Shown: positions 1-6,708 of the stretch, piece after piece
Position numbering within the stretch: the first letter of the stretch is position 1
Layout of the letters: every line of letters begins with the position of its first letter
DNA from: Bacteroidales bacterium
Lineage (GTDB): Bacteria > Bacteroidota > Bacteroidia > Bacteroidales > UBA932
NCBI GenBank assembly: GCA_016293535.1
Contig: JAEDEB010000078.1
Coordinates: 1 to 8,338, forward strand
Length of the DNA: 8,338 nucleotides
Direction: 5' to 3'
Made by a program: the position numbers and the translations under genes
The notes under the pieces: generated by a model
The model's database searches: none
Told to the model about the DNA's origin: nothing
The model's input: only the letters and a program-made list of their open reading frames with translations

Positions 1-2
1 CC

Positions 3-884
3 GTTCTGACGGCATCTGCCCAGGAGAAACAGAAATACTATGTTCCCCAGAAGGGGGACTGGTCGGTAGGCATCACCTACAATCCTGCAACTATGGTAAG
101 GGACATCCGTGTGCAGCCCAAGCCGGGAGAGTTTGCCGGGGCCTGGATTGAGGAGCTGGCTGCCAGTCCGAAACAGATGTTCATACTCTCGCAGGATCCT
201 ATCGCGGCAGTTCGTGCCAAATATTTCATCTCATCCAAAGCGGCAGTAAGGGCTACTCTCGGTTTCAACGGAAGTCTCATCAACTATAAGGAGTATGTGC
301 GGGACGACCTCGCTGCGGCAGCAGACCCGGACACTGAGAACAAGGTCGTGGACAACCTGCGTTCCAATCTCAATTCCGTCAGTCTCCAGCTGGGCTATGA
401 AGGGCGCCTTGGCGAAGGTTGTGTCAGGTTCGTTTATGGTTTTGACCTGATGTACTCGATAGCCGGGGGTACTATGACATTCCAGTATGGCAACGAACTG
501 ACAGATCTCAATCACGTGCCGTCCACAATGCCTATGACCTCGGAGATGAAGGCCGGTTCAGTCAATGATTTCCAGAGCAAACTGGGAATAGACTACGGGC
601 GTCCTCTGAAGAGGTACAATTCCGGATATATTCACGGCATTGGACTGTCGGTGGATATAGGAATAGAGGTCTTTCTGGCAGAAAGGGTTTCCGTCGGTCT
701 GGCAATGAACCTCACGCCTATAATGTTCAGCTTCCAGCCACAGACCTACACCATATATGAAGGTTTCTCATCCCTTTCAGGCAAGGTGGAACAGTATAAC
801 GGACTTGTAAGTCCCGGCAGCAATGCTCTGCTCTACGGCACCGAAAACCTTGGCTGCAGACTCACCCTCAACTACTACTTTTAA
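3..884 (+). CDS. Outer-membrane beta-barrel protein (5' end outside window)
   Basis: The reading frame is open from the first bases and the residues before the first internal ATG (position 93) are clearly part of the protein, so the true start lies upstream of the window. The first visible residues (VLTASAQEKQ) look like the end of a type I signal peptide with cleavage at A-S-A|Q. The next residues, GDWSVGITYNPA, resemble the first strand of a Bacteroidales porin-like barrel. Alternating polar and hydrophobic strands follow (ASVRATLGFNGS-like pattern, VRFVYGFDLMYSI, GLSVDIGIEVFLA, SVGLAMNLTPIMF), and the protein ends in aromatic NYYF, the usual C-terminal signature of outer-membrane barrels recognised by BAM. 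Length (at least 293 residues) suits a small barrel. It begins the run of co-directional genes; the next ORF starts 8 nt after its stop. The exact family and any ligand are unknown. Confidence 0.8.
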   Translation, partial: VLTASAQEKQKYYVPQKGDWSVGITYNPATMVRDIRVQPKPGEFAGAWIEELAASPKQMFILSQDPIAAVRAKYFISSKAAVRATLGFNGSLINYKEYVRDDLAAAADPDTENKVVDNLRSNLNSVSLQLGYEGRLGEGCVRFVYGFDLMYSIAGGTMTFQYGNELTDLNHVPSTMPMTSEMKAGSVNDFQSKLGIDYGRPLKRYNSGYIHGIGLSVDIGIEVFLAERVSVGLAMNLTPIMFSFQPQTYTIYEGFSSLSGKVEQYNGLVSPGSNALLYGTENLGCRLTLNYYF

Positions 885-892
885 CCTTTATC

Positions 893-1078
893 ATGGGAAG
901 TCGCTCAAATGAACCGCTTATGCCCTACGAGGAAGTGCAGCGCCTTATCGATGAAAGGCTCGAAGCAATTCTTCTGCAGGAGTCGTCTGAGCCGGTGCAG
1001 TCCTCTGCACGAAAATCCGACAGGGGTGACGTCAAGTGCAAATTGAAATCTATCTGGAAAAGGATAACAAATAAATGA
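893..1078 (+). CDS. Small cytoplasmic-type hypothetical protein, 61 aa
   Basis: I do not recognise this protein. It starts at ATG 893, 8 nt after the barrel gene, and its TGA stop overlaps the ATG of the next gene (ATGA at 1075-1078), a layout typical of translational coupling. There is no signal peptide or membrane segment. Residues 11-29 (PYEEVQRLIDERLEAILLQ) look like an amphipathic helix, the middle is polar and low in complexity, and the C-terminus is basic (KCKLKSIWKRITNK). It has no Shine-Dalgarno sequence, only A/T-rich sequence upstream, as do its neighbours. It is unusual in being the only gene here without an export signal. The tight spacing on both sides is the main reason to believe it is real; it could still be a chance ORF bridging two genes. 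Confidence 0.6.
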   Translation: MGSRSNEPLMPYEEVQRLIDERLEAILLQESSEPVQSSARKSDRGDVKCKLKSIWKRITNK

Positions 1079-2901
1079 ACTATATGAGACAATTGAAATT
1101 GATGTCCGCAGTACTGCCGCTTCTGCTTGTGGTGCTGACCGGATGCGAAAGGGAGGAAAACAATGGAATGGTGGAGGAAATCATCTTCACCAATATCCCT
1201 TCCAAAGGAATACGCATTGATGAGGGGGATACATTCGACCTTGAATTCTCCATCAGACCATCCTCTCTCCAGGAGACGGCCGTAATCGAGTGGACAAGCG
1301 AAGACAAGGAAGTGGCTACCGTACGCAAGGGCCGCATTACCGGCGTGTCAGCCGGCAAGACGGTCATCAGGGCTGTATGCGAAGGCGGGGCGGAAGCTGT
1401 GGCGGACGTGGAGGTGCGCCCGGTGGACGTGACTGCATTCCAGATTCCTTCCTCTCTCAAAGTTCCCCGGGGAGAGAGCGTGATTGTATCTGTAACCGGA
1501 ATAGTGCCTGAGGGAGCGAGTGTTTCTTCCATTGACTGGAGCATTGCGGATGAAAGCATTGCCAGCTTGGAGATAAGCGGCGGTTCGCTGTATGTGGCCG
1601 GCCTGAAGAACGGCACCACGACACTGACGGGACAGGGTTCCGGAGTCAGCAAAAGCTGCAAGATTACCGTGGAGTATATTCCTGTAAAATCCGTGACCGT
1701 CACTGTCGCCAAGTCCTCGGTTGAAGTGGGGGAGGAGTCGTCTGTCAGTGTAAGCTTTTCACCGTCAGAGGCCTCCAATATGTCACTCTCGTGGGAGGTA
1801 TCCCCTTCAGGAGTGATAGACTTTGACCCTGAGACTATGAAAATCAGCGGTATAGCACCGGGCAATGCTACCATCAAGGCCACTGCAATACGGGATGATG
1901 TCTCGGGCTACTGCTCAGTCACTGTAATCGCGCCTGTAATGTCAATCGAAAGCGCCAACGGACCTGCGGATTGCTTCCTCTGTCCTGACAACAGCTTCTC
2001 CCATCTCAAAAAGACCGTACAGCTCAGCGCTACAGTCCGCGGGAATGCGGTAGATGGGGTGACCTGGTCTTCGTTAGATGAGAAAGTGGCTACTGTTGAC
2101 AAGAATGGTCTTGTGACTGCAAAGGGCCACGGAGTATGCTTTATCTATGCGGCCACGGAGGTACAAAAGGCCAGCGCCTATATCTGGTCTGCATCCAAAA
2201 GCGGCTATGACCTTAAACTGACCGGTAGTGATCCGAATAGTATCATACCTGACCATGACTACTATGAATGGCAGGAATCCGAAGATATAGTTCCTGATTA
2301 TGGTCACGATGTCGGCTTCTTCGATACGAAAATGTTTGTGACCGCTGAGGGGAAGACCCATAACCTCTACCAGATTCTGTACCCTTACGGATGGAACGGT
2401 AATGACTATGACATCATAACGGCGAGCGTATCGGGAGACGGTGTAAGCATTACCGAGGACAACCAGGCCACAATATCATTCAGGTCTGCTGACAATGGAC
2501 CTGCAAGCGGAAGCATCTGCTTTACCTATAAGCCGACCGGCTATACCAGGACAGTCAATTTCAACGTGGGCTATAAAAGCATATCATTCTTCAAGAATGA
2601 TTCAGCGAAAAATCACTATAAGACCGTCGGCGCCGGCGGAAGCATCAGTCTGAGCAAAAGCGAGCAGACCTATTGGTATATTAGTCTCAATGCGACTGAC
2701 AACTATCAGGCCCCCGGTTTCGGGAAACCTTACAAATCCGCATCCAGTGACAGCAAAAAAATGATGACCTGCGACAGCAATTCATCTCTGTATGTAGACA
2801 GTAGTGGATGTCTCAGGATTTCCTCCATAGCCAACGGAACCTACACTCTCAAGGCAGCCAGGGACAACAGTTTCACAATACGGCTTACAATTACCAACTG
2901 A
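1075..2901 (+). CDS. Lipoprotein with tandem BIG2-type Ig-like domains, 608 aa
   Basis: An N-terminal signal with hydrophobic core (residues 9-21) ends in lipobox L-T-G-C at Cys24, so a lipid-anchored envelope protein is expected. The acidic residues after the cysteine (C-EREENN) are compatible with surface export in Bacteroidota. About four Ig-like repeats follow, at roughly 36-114, 118-199, 202-284 and 287-365. Each has the BIG2 pattern of a W-S/T strand, a V/I-A-T/S-V/L turn and G-x-x-x-G/A-x-x-x-I/L-x-A (for example WTSEDKEVATV, WSSLDEKVATVDKNGLVTA). Residues 370-608 are rich in Tyr, Ser and Gly with beta character and match no family I can name. BIG2 domains usually serve as stalks or adhesin spacers. 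ATG 1075 is chosen because it overlaps the upstream stop; ATG 1084 would also leave an intact signal peptide. An adhesin or structural surface protein is likely, but its function is unknown. Confidence 0.85.
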   Translation: MNYMRQLKLMSAVLPLLLVVLTGCEREENNGMVEEIIFTNIPSKGIRIDEGDTFDLEFSIRPSSLQETAVIEWTSEDKEVATVRKGRITGVSAGKTVIRAVCEGGAEAVADVEVRPVDVTAFQIPSSLKVPRGESVIVSVTGIVPEGASVSSIDWSIADESIASLEISGGSLYVAGLKNGTTTLTGQGSGVSKSCKITVEYIPVKSVTVTVAKSSVEVGEESSVSVSFSPSEASNMSLSWEVSPSGVIDFDPETMKISGIAPGNATIKATAIRDDVSGYCSVTVIAPVMSIESANGPADCFLCPDNSFSHLKKTVQLSATVRGNAVDGVTWSSLDEKVATVDKNGLVTAKGHGVCFIYAATEVQKASAYIWSASKSGYDLKLTGSDPNSIIPDHDYYEWQESEDIVPDYGHDVGFFDTKMFVTAEGKTHNLYQILYPYGWNGNDYDIITASVSGDGVSITEDNQATISFRSADNGPASGSICFTYKPTGYTRTVNFNVGYKSISFFKNDSAKNHYKTVGAGGSISLSKSEQTYWYISLNATDNYQAPGFGKPYKSASSDSKKMMTCDSNSSLYVDSSGCLRISSIANGTYTLKAARDNSFTIRLTITN

Positions 2902-2910
2902 TAGACTTTG

Positions 2911-2935
2911 CAATCGACGACCAAACAATTGAGAT
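2911..2935 (+). promoter_or_regulatory. Leader of lipoprotein A with CAATC...CAAACAATT motif
   Basis: The 34-nt gap before lipoprotein A contains CAATC (2911-2915) and CAAACAATT (2922-2930), followed 5 nt later by ATGAAATTGAA. The same three elements appear before the 4470 gene. There is no Shine-Dalgarno sequence. The A/T-rich motif may be a translation-initiation region of the Bacteroidota type, or simply a relic of gene duplication. I see no good TAnnTTTG promoter box. Confidence 0.35.
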
Positions 2936-4435
2936 ATGAAATTGAATAGATTAATAAGCATTGTGACAATTGCCACAAGCTTGATGCTGATTTCCTGCAA
3001 AAAGGAACCTGTCCTGTACGACATTACATCCTTTGAGGTGCCGGAACTGGTGCACGTTTACGGAGGACATCCATTCACCCTTCCTATTGTCACCGAGCCG
3101 GAAGCGGGTGACATCTCCAAACTGGAGTTCACCCATCCTGAAGAGACCAACTTCAATGTGGAGATAAGGGACAACAAGGCCATACTCACTTATGTTCCGC
3201 TTGCGGAAAATGATGCAACTGAGGGTCTGAAAGTCAGAAGCGAAACCCTGCGCATAGGAAACGAGGCTCTCGGCTACAAGGATGTGGTGGTTCACGTGGC
3301 AAGCCAGCCGATTACGGCTGCCTTCCTTGTCCCTTTCGGCGTGGCTGAAATATCTGACGGGGCAGTCCTGAAGGTAGAAGGGAAAGAGCAGACGGATGGC
3401 TCACATTACTTCGGAATCCTTGCTGCAGTTGGTTTTACCGATATCGCAGGGCAGATCCCTGATTTTGAGGAAGACGAGTTCTCCTGTAATGTCGAGGCCC
3501 CTTCCGGCAAAATCATTTCCAAGGAGTCGGTCAATTCCGGAAACGTACTTGCCCTGCCTTTGTACTATACCAAGGACGTGGTGGGGGAAATGGCGATAAC
3601 TTACAAATTTACAGACAGATACTCCGTCGCCGGAAAGGATTTCGACAACGAATACACCCTTTCCTTCTCCATTGAGAACTGGTATATCGAAGCTGAGGGT
3701 GCGTACAAGTCCCTGCACGAGGATGGTTATCTGCTGTCGTCAATGCCTTTTTATGGAGCAAGTTTCACTTACGATAAAAGGAACCGTATCACAAATATCC
3801 TCAGCGGTATAGTTGGCCCTATCGATATCAATCCGGATACCGGAATTTGCAGTGCCTTTTCCAGCTATGGCTCAATAAAGTACAATTCCAACGGACTTTT
3901 GGAACAGCTTGTACTGAGGAATCCAGAATGTGTGGACAGTCTGTATTGCGAGTATGATGCTTCCGCCCGCCTCGTCCGTTATGACCATCAATTCATTGTG
4001 CTGGAGGACGGCGTAGTCCCATACCGCGAAGAAGCGGAGTATATCTGGAAGGATGGCCTGATAGCAAAGGTGGAGGGCCGACAGTATTTAGGACCAACGT
4101 CTGTGCGTAATATTGTGGCGGAATATGAGTATGGCGAAACGCTGAACAAATATGAGCTCTTTACCCTTACTACCCATACCCTCAGGGACAACAGGGATTT
4201 TGTCTGGCCTCTTTTGCTCAGCGGACTTATGGGCCCTGCCGGCAACAAACTGCCTTCTTCATATACCTTTTCATATTCCGTCGTTTCAAATGGAGAAACC
4301 GTCAAACAGGAAGAAGGTGAATTTGTTTCATCTTATGAGATTTCTCCAGACGGACGTGTCTTCAGTGAAAGCTTATTGTGCAAAGGCGAGGCAGAATACA
4401 AAGATTTGAAATACAGCTATATAAGCGCAAACTAA
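2936..4435 (+). CDS. Lipoprotein A: shared two-module stalk with DUF4595-like C-terminal half, 499 aa
   Basis: The signal peptide ends in lipobox L-I-S-C at Cys21, followed by KKEP, typical of Bacteroidota lipoproteins. Residues 31-121 form an Ig-like beta module (SFEVPELVHVYGGHPFTLPI onward) and about 122-246 a second beta module. Both are repeated in lipoprotein B at 6709-8058. From residue 254 the protein differs from B. It has repeated Y-D/N-x-x-x-R/G-x-L-strand units (FTYDKRNRITNI, IKYNSNGLLEQL, CEYDASARLVRY, YIWKDGLIAKVEG, AEYEYGETLNKYEL), resembling the DUF4595/RHS-like YD units of Bacteroidales lipoproteins. It lies 34 nt after the BIG2 gene and 34 nt before the next lipoprotein gene, within the operon. 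An envelope-anchored, probably surface-displayed protein is likely. The DUF4595 assignment is by resemblance only. Confidence 0.85.
   Translation: MKLNRLISIVTIATSLMLISCKKEPVLYDITSFEVPELVHVYGGHPFTLPIVTEPEAGDISKLEFTHPEETNFNVEIRDNKAILTYVPLAENDATEGLKVRSETLRIGNEALGYKDVVVHVASQPITAAFLVPFGVAEISDGAVLKVEGKEQTDGSHYFGILAAVGFTDIAGQIPDFEEDEFSCNVEAPSGKIISKESVNSGNVLALPLYYTKDVVGEMAITYKFTDRYSVAGKDFDNEYTLSFSIENWYIEAEGAYKSLHEDGYLLSSMPFYGASFTYDKRNRITNILSGIVGPIDINPDTGICSAFSSYGSIKYNSNGLLEQLVLRNPECVDSLYCEYDASARLVRYDHQFIVLEDGVVPYREEAEYIWKDGLIAKVEGRQYLGPTSVRNIVAEYEYGETLNKYELFTLTTHTLRDNRDFVWPLLLSGLMGPAGNKLPSSYTFSYSVVSNGETVKQEEGEFVSSYEISPDGRVFSESLLCKGEAEYKDLKYSYISAN
3026..3673 (+). repeat. Stalk-encoding repeat, copy 1 (in lipoprotein A)
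   Basis: This 648-nt segment encodes residues 31-246 of lipoprotein A and aligns without net gaps to 6796-7443. By hand count the proteins are identical at 83 of 91 positions in the first module, but only 71 of 125 in the second. A 113-nt core (3185-3297) differs from the other copy at only 5 positions. The sharp fall in similarity after about residue 121 suggests recent sequence exchange or strong constraint on the first module. Confidence 0.9.
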
Positions 4436-4436
4436 G

Positions 4437-4469
4437 CAATCTTCAAACAATTACCAAATAGTCCTTTAT
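4437..4469 (+). promoter_or_regulatory. Leader of the small lipoprotein gene with the same CAATC...CAAACAATT motif
   Basis: CAATC (4437-4441) and CAAACAATT (4444-4452) recur here, with the start ATGAAATTGAA 17 nt further on. The gap between stop and start is 34 nt, exactly the length of the gap before lipoprotein A, although the motifs are placed differently within it. A role in translation initiation is an inference from position only. Confidence 0.35.
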
Positions 4470-5129
4470 ATGAAATTGAAAACACTTTTTGGCGGACTGC
4501 TTTTCGCCGCCGCGATTATGACTGCATCATCCTGTGAGGAAATGTTCAAGCAGATGGCCAATGTACCGTCTTTCTTCATCCCTGAGGTGATGTACAATGG
4601 CCAGTCTTACCAGATTACCCGCCTGGCAACCTGCAAATACGAATTCACTACGGATTCGAAGTATCTTAAAGTAGTCGAGAACGAGGACGGCAAATTCATA
4701 GCCACCGCATCCGGTGACTGGGTTGATGAAACATCAAAGGAATTCGTGGAAGTAAATGTCACTGCCGTCAATCCGGACAACAGTTCTGTCGAGCCGCAGG
4801 TGGAGCAGACGGTGCTGCACGACTGGAACATCAAAGTATTTTACGGTGACACAGAGGTGGATCCGATATTTTTGAATGCGGAAACTGTCTATACGCTCAA
4901 AATGTATGACAAACTGACCGGTACTCCGGTGGATACCCTGCCCGGGTCGTTCAATGACAAGGACAATGTCCAGAAACTTTCCTGGAACTATAGTTCGTCT
5001 GCCATAGAGGAGTTGGAAACGACTGCCACTTCAATGGAGTTCAAAACTCTCAAGGCCGGTTCCATGTTTTCCGTAACGGTGTCATTGGGCAGTTCTATCA
5101 AAAACATTTCAATGCACACGAACAATTGA
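4470..5129 (+). CDS. Small lipoprotein of unknown function, 219 aa
   Basis: The signal peptide (MKLKTLFGGLLFAAAIMTAS) precedes Cys22 in the sequence A-S-S-C, a slightly weak lipobox because position -3 is Ala. Two glutamates follow the cysteine, compatible with surface exposure. The mature part is beta-rich, with a likely first sandwich domain at residues 32-125 (YNGQSYQITRLATCKYEFTT onward) and a second strand-rich stretch at 128-216. No catalytic motif is visible and I do not recognise the family. The start region ATGAAATTGAA is identical to that of lipoprotein A, and the 34-nt leader shares CAATC and CAAACAATT with it. The beta-helix gene starts 14 nt after the stop, so the two are very likely co-transcribed. 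Its role may be as an accessory subunit to its neighbours (inference). Confidence 0.8.
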   Translation: MKLKTLFGGLLFAAAIMTASSCEEMFKQMANVPSFFIPEVMYNGQSYQITRLATCKYEFTTDSKYLKVVENEDGKFIATASGDWVDETSKEFVEVNVTAVNPDNSSVEPQVEQTVLHDWNIKVFYGDTEVDPIFLNAETVYTLKMYDKLTGTPVDTLPGSFNDKDNVQKLSWNYSSSAIEELETTATSMEFKTLKAGSMFSVTVSLGSSIKNISMHTNN

Positions 5130-5143
5130 ATGGTTGAAGCTTT

Positions 5144-6619
5144 ATGAATAACGCATACATCAAGTCAACGGCTGTTCTGGCAGTAGCCATAATGCTCTCC
5201 TTGCCTTCTTACGCCCAATTCGGCAATATTCTGAACAAGGCAAAAGATGCTGCCGGAAAGGCAGAAAGAGTAAAAGCCATGGTAACACCTAACGAAACAG
5301 TCAAGGCCGATCTGAGTATCCCGGTATCCGGCAAAATCTATTATGTAAGCCCAAACGGCTCAAACCGCAATGACGCCACCTCTCCGGAGACGGCGGTGAA
5401 GGACCTCCAGAAGGCAATTGACCTTGCCGAAGAGGGATCTGCCATTTACATTGCCGAAGGCAATTATCTCGGCAAACTCGACCAGGGTTACATCGAAGTG
5501 AAGAAGTATCTCTCGCTCGTGGGCGGCTGGAAGAGCGATTTCAGCGAGAGAAATCCTGTAAAATACATTAGCTCCATACGTCCGGGAGCAGGGCAGGTAG
5601 GCACAAGCGGCAGCCATGCCAGCCTTGAGGTCTATGTGAGAGGCAAGCGCAACGCTGCTGTCCTCATTGACGGTATAGCATTCGACAAGGGCCAGTACAA
5701 CAGTTATTGCAGCTATGCACCGGACGATGCGCGCACGGGTTCGCCGGAGGGTTGCGAGACAGGCCGTCTCCTCATCGAGGGAGAGAATCCACCTGTTCCG
5801 AAAGTCGGAGGTGCCCCTATCGGAAAGCCGCTTCTCCGCGGCGAGGTTGAGGGCCAGGTGACCATCCGTAACTGTACATTCGTGAACGGATACCATTTCG
5901 CCATCGAGATGGGCTGCGTCGCAGGACATTACGATGTCTATAACAATGTCTTCGTGGCCAACCGTATGTCTGCCTGTGAAATCCGCGGAATGAATCCTGA
6001 CCACAATCTCTGCTCGCTGGATTTCCACGACAATACAGTCCTCTTCACCTGGTGCCGTACCAAGGTTCAAGAGAGCATGGGCGTAGGATTCAGGTTCATG
6101 ACCGGCCTCAAGAAGGTGAGAGTTTACAACAATATCTTCGGCTGCTCAAACCTCGGTGCCATCGAGCGCACATTCGTCGACAGCAATGCCGCCAAAGAGG
6201 CTGAGCGAATAACCTCCGCCACCAACAACCTCTTCTTCATGAACCGCAACAATATGACCGAAGGTGCCGCAGACCTCGTGCTTCCTTCCGGAGGCGGCAA
6301 GTGGCTCTTCCTCGCTGCGTCCCAGTTCGAGGATGCCGAGCAGCTCAAGGAGTATGAGGGCAACAAGGAGATGGCGGCGGACGAGAATTTCATCAAGGCC
6401 ATCGACCCTGCCTACCTGAAAGGCTACATGGGTATAAATATCAAGAGTTCTTCATCTTACGACCCTAATTCGGCTGCCAACCAGGTGAACCGTCTCTTCG
6501 GAATGAACCAGCAGGGAACCGAGATTGTACGTGCATCGATGTTCGCCAACCGTTACCCTTACGAGAAGGCCTTCGACCTCTTCGGGGCAGTTAGCGGTTA
6601 TGGCGCGCAGAAACCTTAG
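5144..6619 (+). CDS. Secreted right-handed parallel beta-helix protein, 491 aa
   Basis: A type I signal peptide (hydrophobic residues 9-20) with likely cleavage after S-Y-A at residue 24 shows export without lipidation. Residues 27-47 form a lysine/alanine-rich helix (NILNKAKDAAGKAERVKAM). Residues 64-110 match a DUF1565-type opening (IYYVSPNGSNRNDATSPETA, then a helix, then AIYIAEGNYLG), which usually caps a parallel beta-helix. Successive coils are seen at about 238-254 (VTIRNCTFVNGYHFAI), 262-281 (YDVYNNVFVANRMSACEIRG), 291-305, 324-340 (VRVYNNIFGCSNLGAI) and 358-368. This fold is common in polysaccharide lyases and phage-tailspike-like or adhesive proteins. I see no definite lyase active site, so carbohydrate binding or cleavage is possible but unproven. 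No obvious type IX secretion C-terminal domain is visible. It is the last gene before the terminator. Confidence 0.8.
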   Translation: MNNAYIKSTAVLAVAIMLSLPSYAQFGNILNKAKDAAGKAERVKAMVTPNETVKADLSIPVSGKIYYVSPNGSNRNDATSPETAVKDLQKAIDLAEEGSAIYIAEGNYLGKLDQGYIEVKKYLSLVGGWKSDFSERNPVKYISSIRPGAGQVGTSGSHASLEVYVRGKRNAAVLIDGIAFDKGQYNSYCSYAPDDARTGSPEGCETGRLLIEGENPPVPKVGGAPIGKPLLRGEVEGQVTIRNCTFVNGYHFAIEMGCVAGHYDVYNNVFVANRMSACEIRGMNPDHNLCSLDFHDNTVLFTWCRTKVQESMGVGFRFMTGLKKVRVYNNIFGCSNLGAIERTFVDSNAAKEAERITSATNNLFFMNRNNMTEGAADLVLPSGGGKWLFLAASQFEDAEQLKEYEGNKEMAADENFIKAIDPAYLKGYMGINIKSSSSYDPNSAANQVNRLFGMNQQGTEIVRASMFANRYPYEKAFDLFGAVSGYGAQKP

Positions 6620-6645
6620 TGACAGTTATGAGTACACGTTCACCC

Positions 6646-6685
6646 AACTACTCAGGTACCCCCTGACCTGAGTAGTTACCTTTTT
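6646..6685 (+). terminator. Intrinsic terminator after the beta-helix gene
   Basis: Perfect 12-bp inverted repeat: AACTACTCAGGT (6646-6657) and ACCTGAGTAGTT (6666-6677), with an 8-nt loop. Three nucleotides after the stem comes a run of five T (6681-6685). It begins 26 nt after the stop of the beta-helix gene and ends 23 nt before the start of lipoprotein B, so it probably closes the upstream operon. The T-run is short and slightly displaced from the stem, so partial read-through into lipoprotein B is conceivable. Confidence 0.75.
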
Positions 6686-6708
6686 AGACATAATTGAATA
6701 CATTGATA

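Noticed and set aside
1080..1883. Long - strand open frame (267 codons) opposite the BIG2 lipoprotein
   Set aside because: It lies wholly antisense to a well-supported lipoprotein gene, has Ser/Thr/Pro-rich composition typical of reading the opposite strand and shows no domain.
2902..2910. TAGACTTTG as a Bacteroidota -7 promoter box
   Set aside because: The spacing is three bases rather than two between TA and TTTG, there is no -33 element in place, and the gene is likely read from the upstream operon.
5360..6070. - strand open frame of 236 codons opposite the beta-helix gene
   Set aside because: The overlapping + strand gene has a signal peptide and clear beta-helix coils; the antisense frame is explained by the strong C-ending codon bias of that gene.
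6694..6708. TTG start for lipoprotein B, five codons upstream
   Set aside because: ATG 6709 gives a standard lipoprotein signal with Lys-Arg directly before the hydrophobic core; the extension adds nothing and TTG is a rare start.
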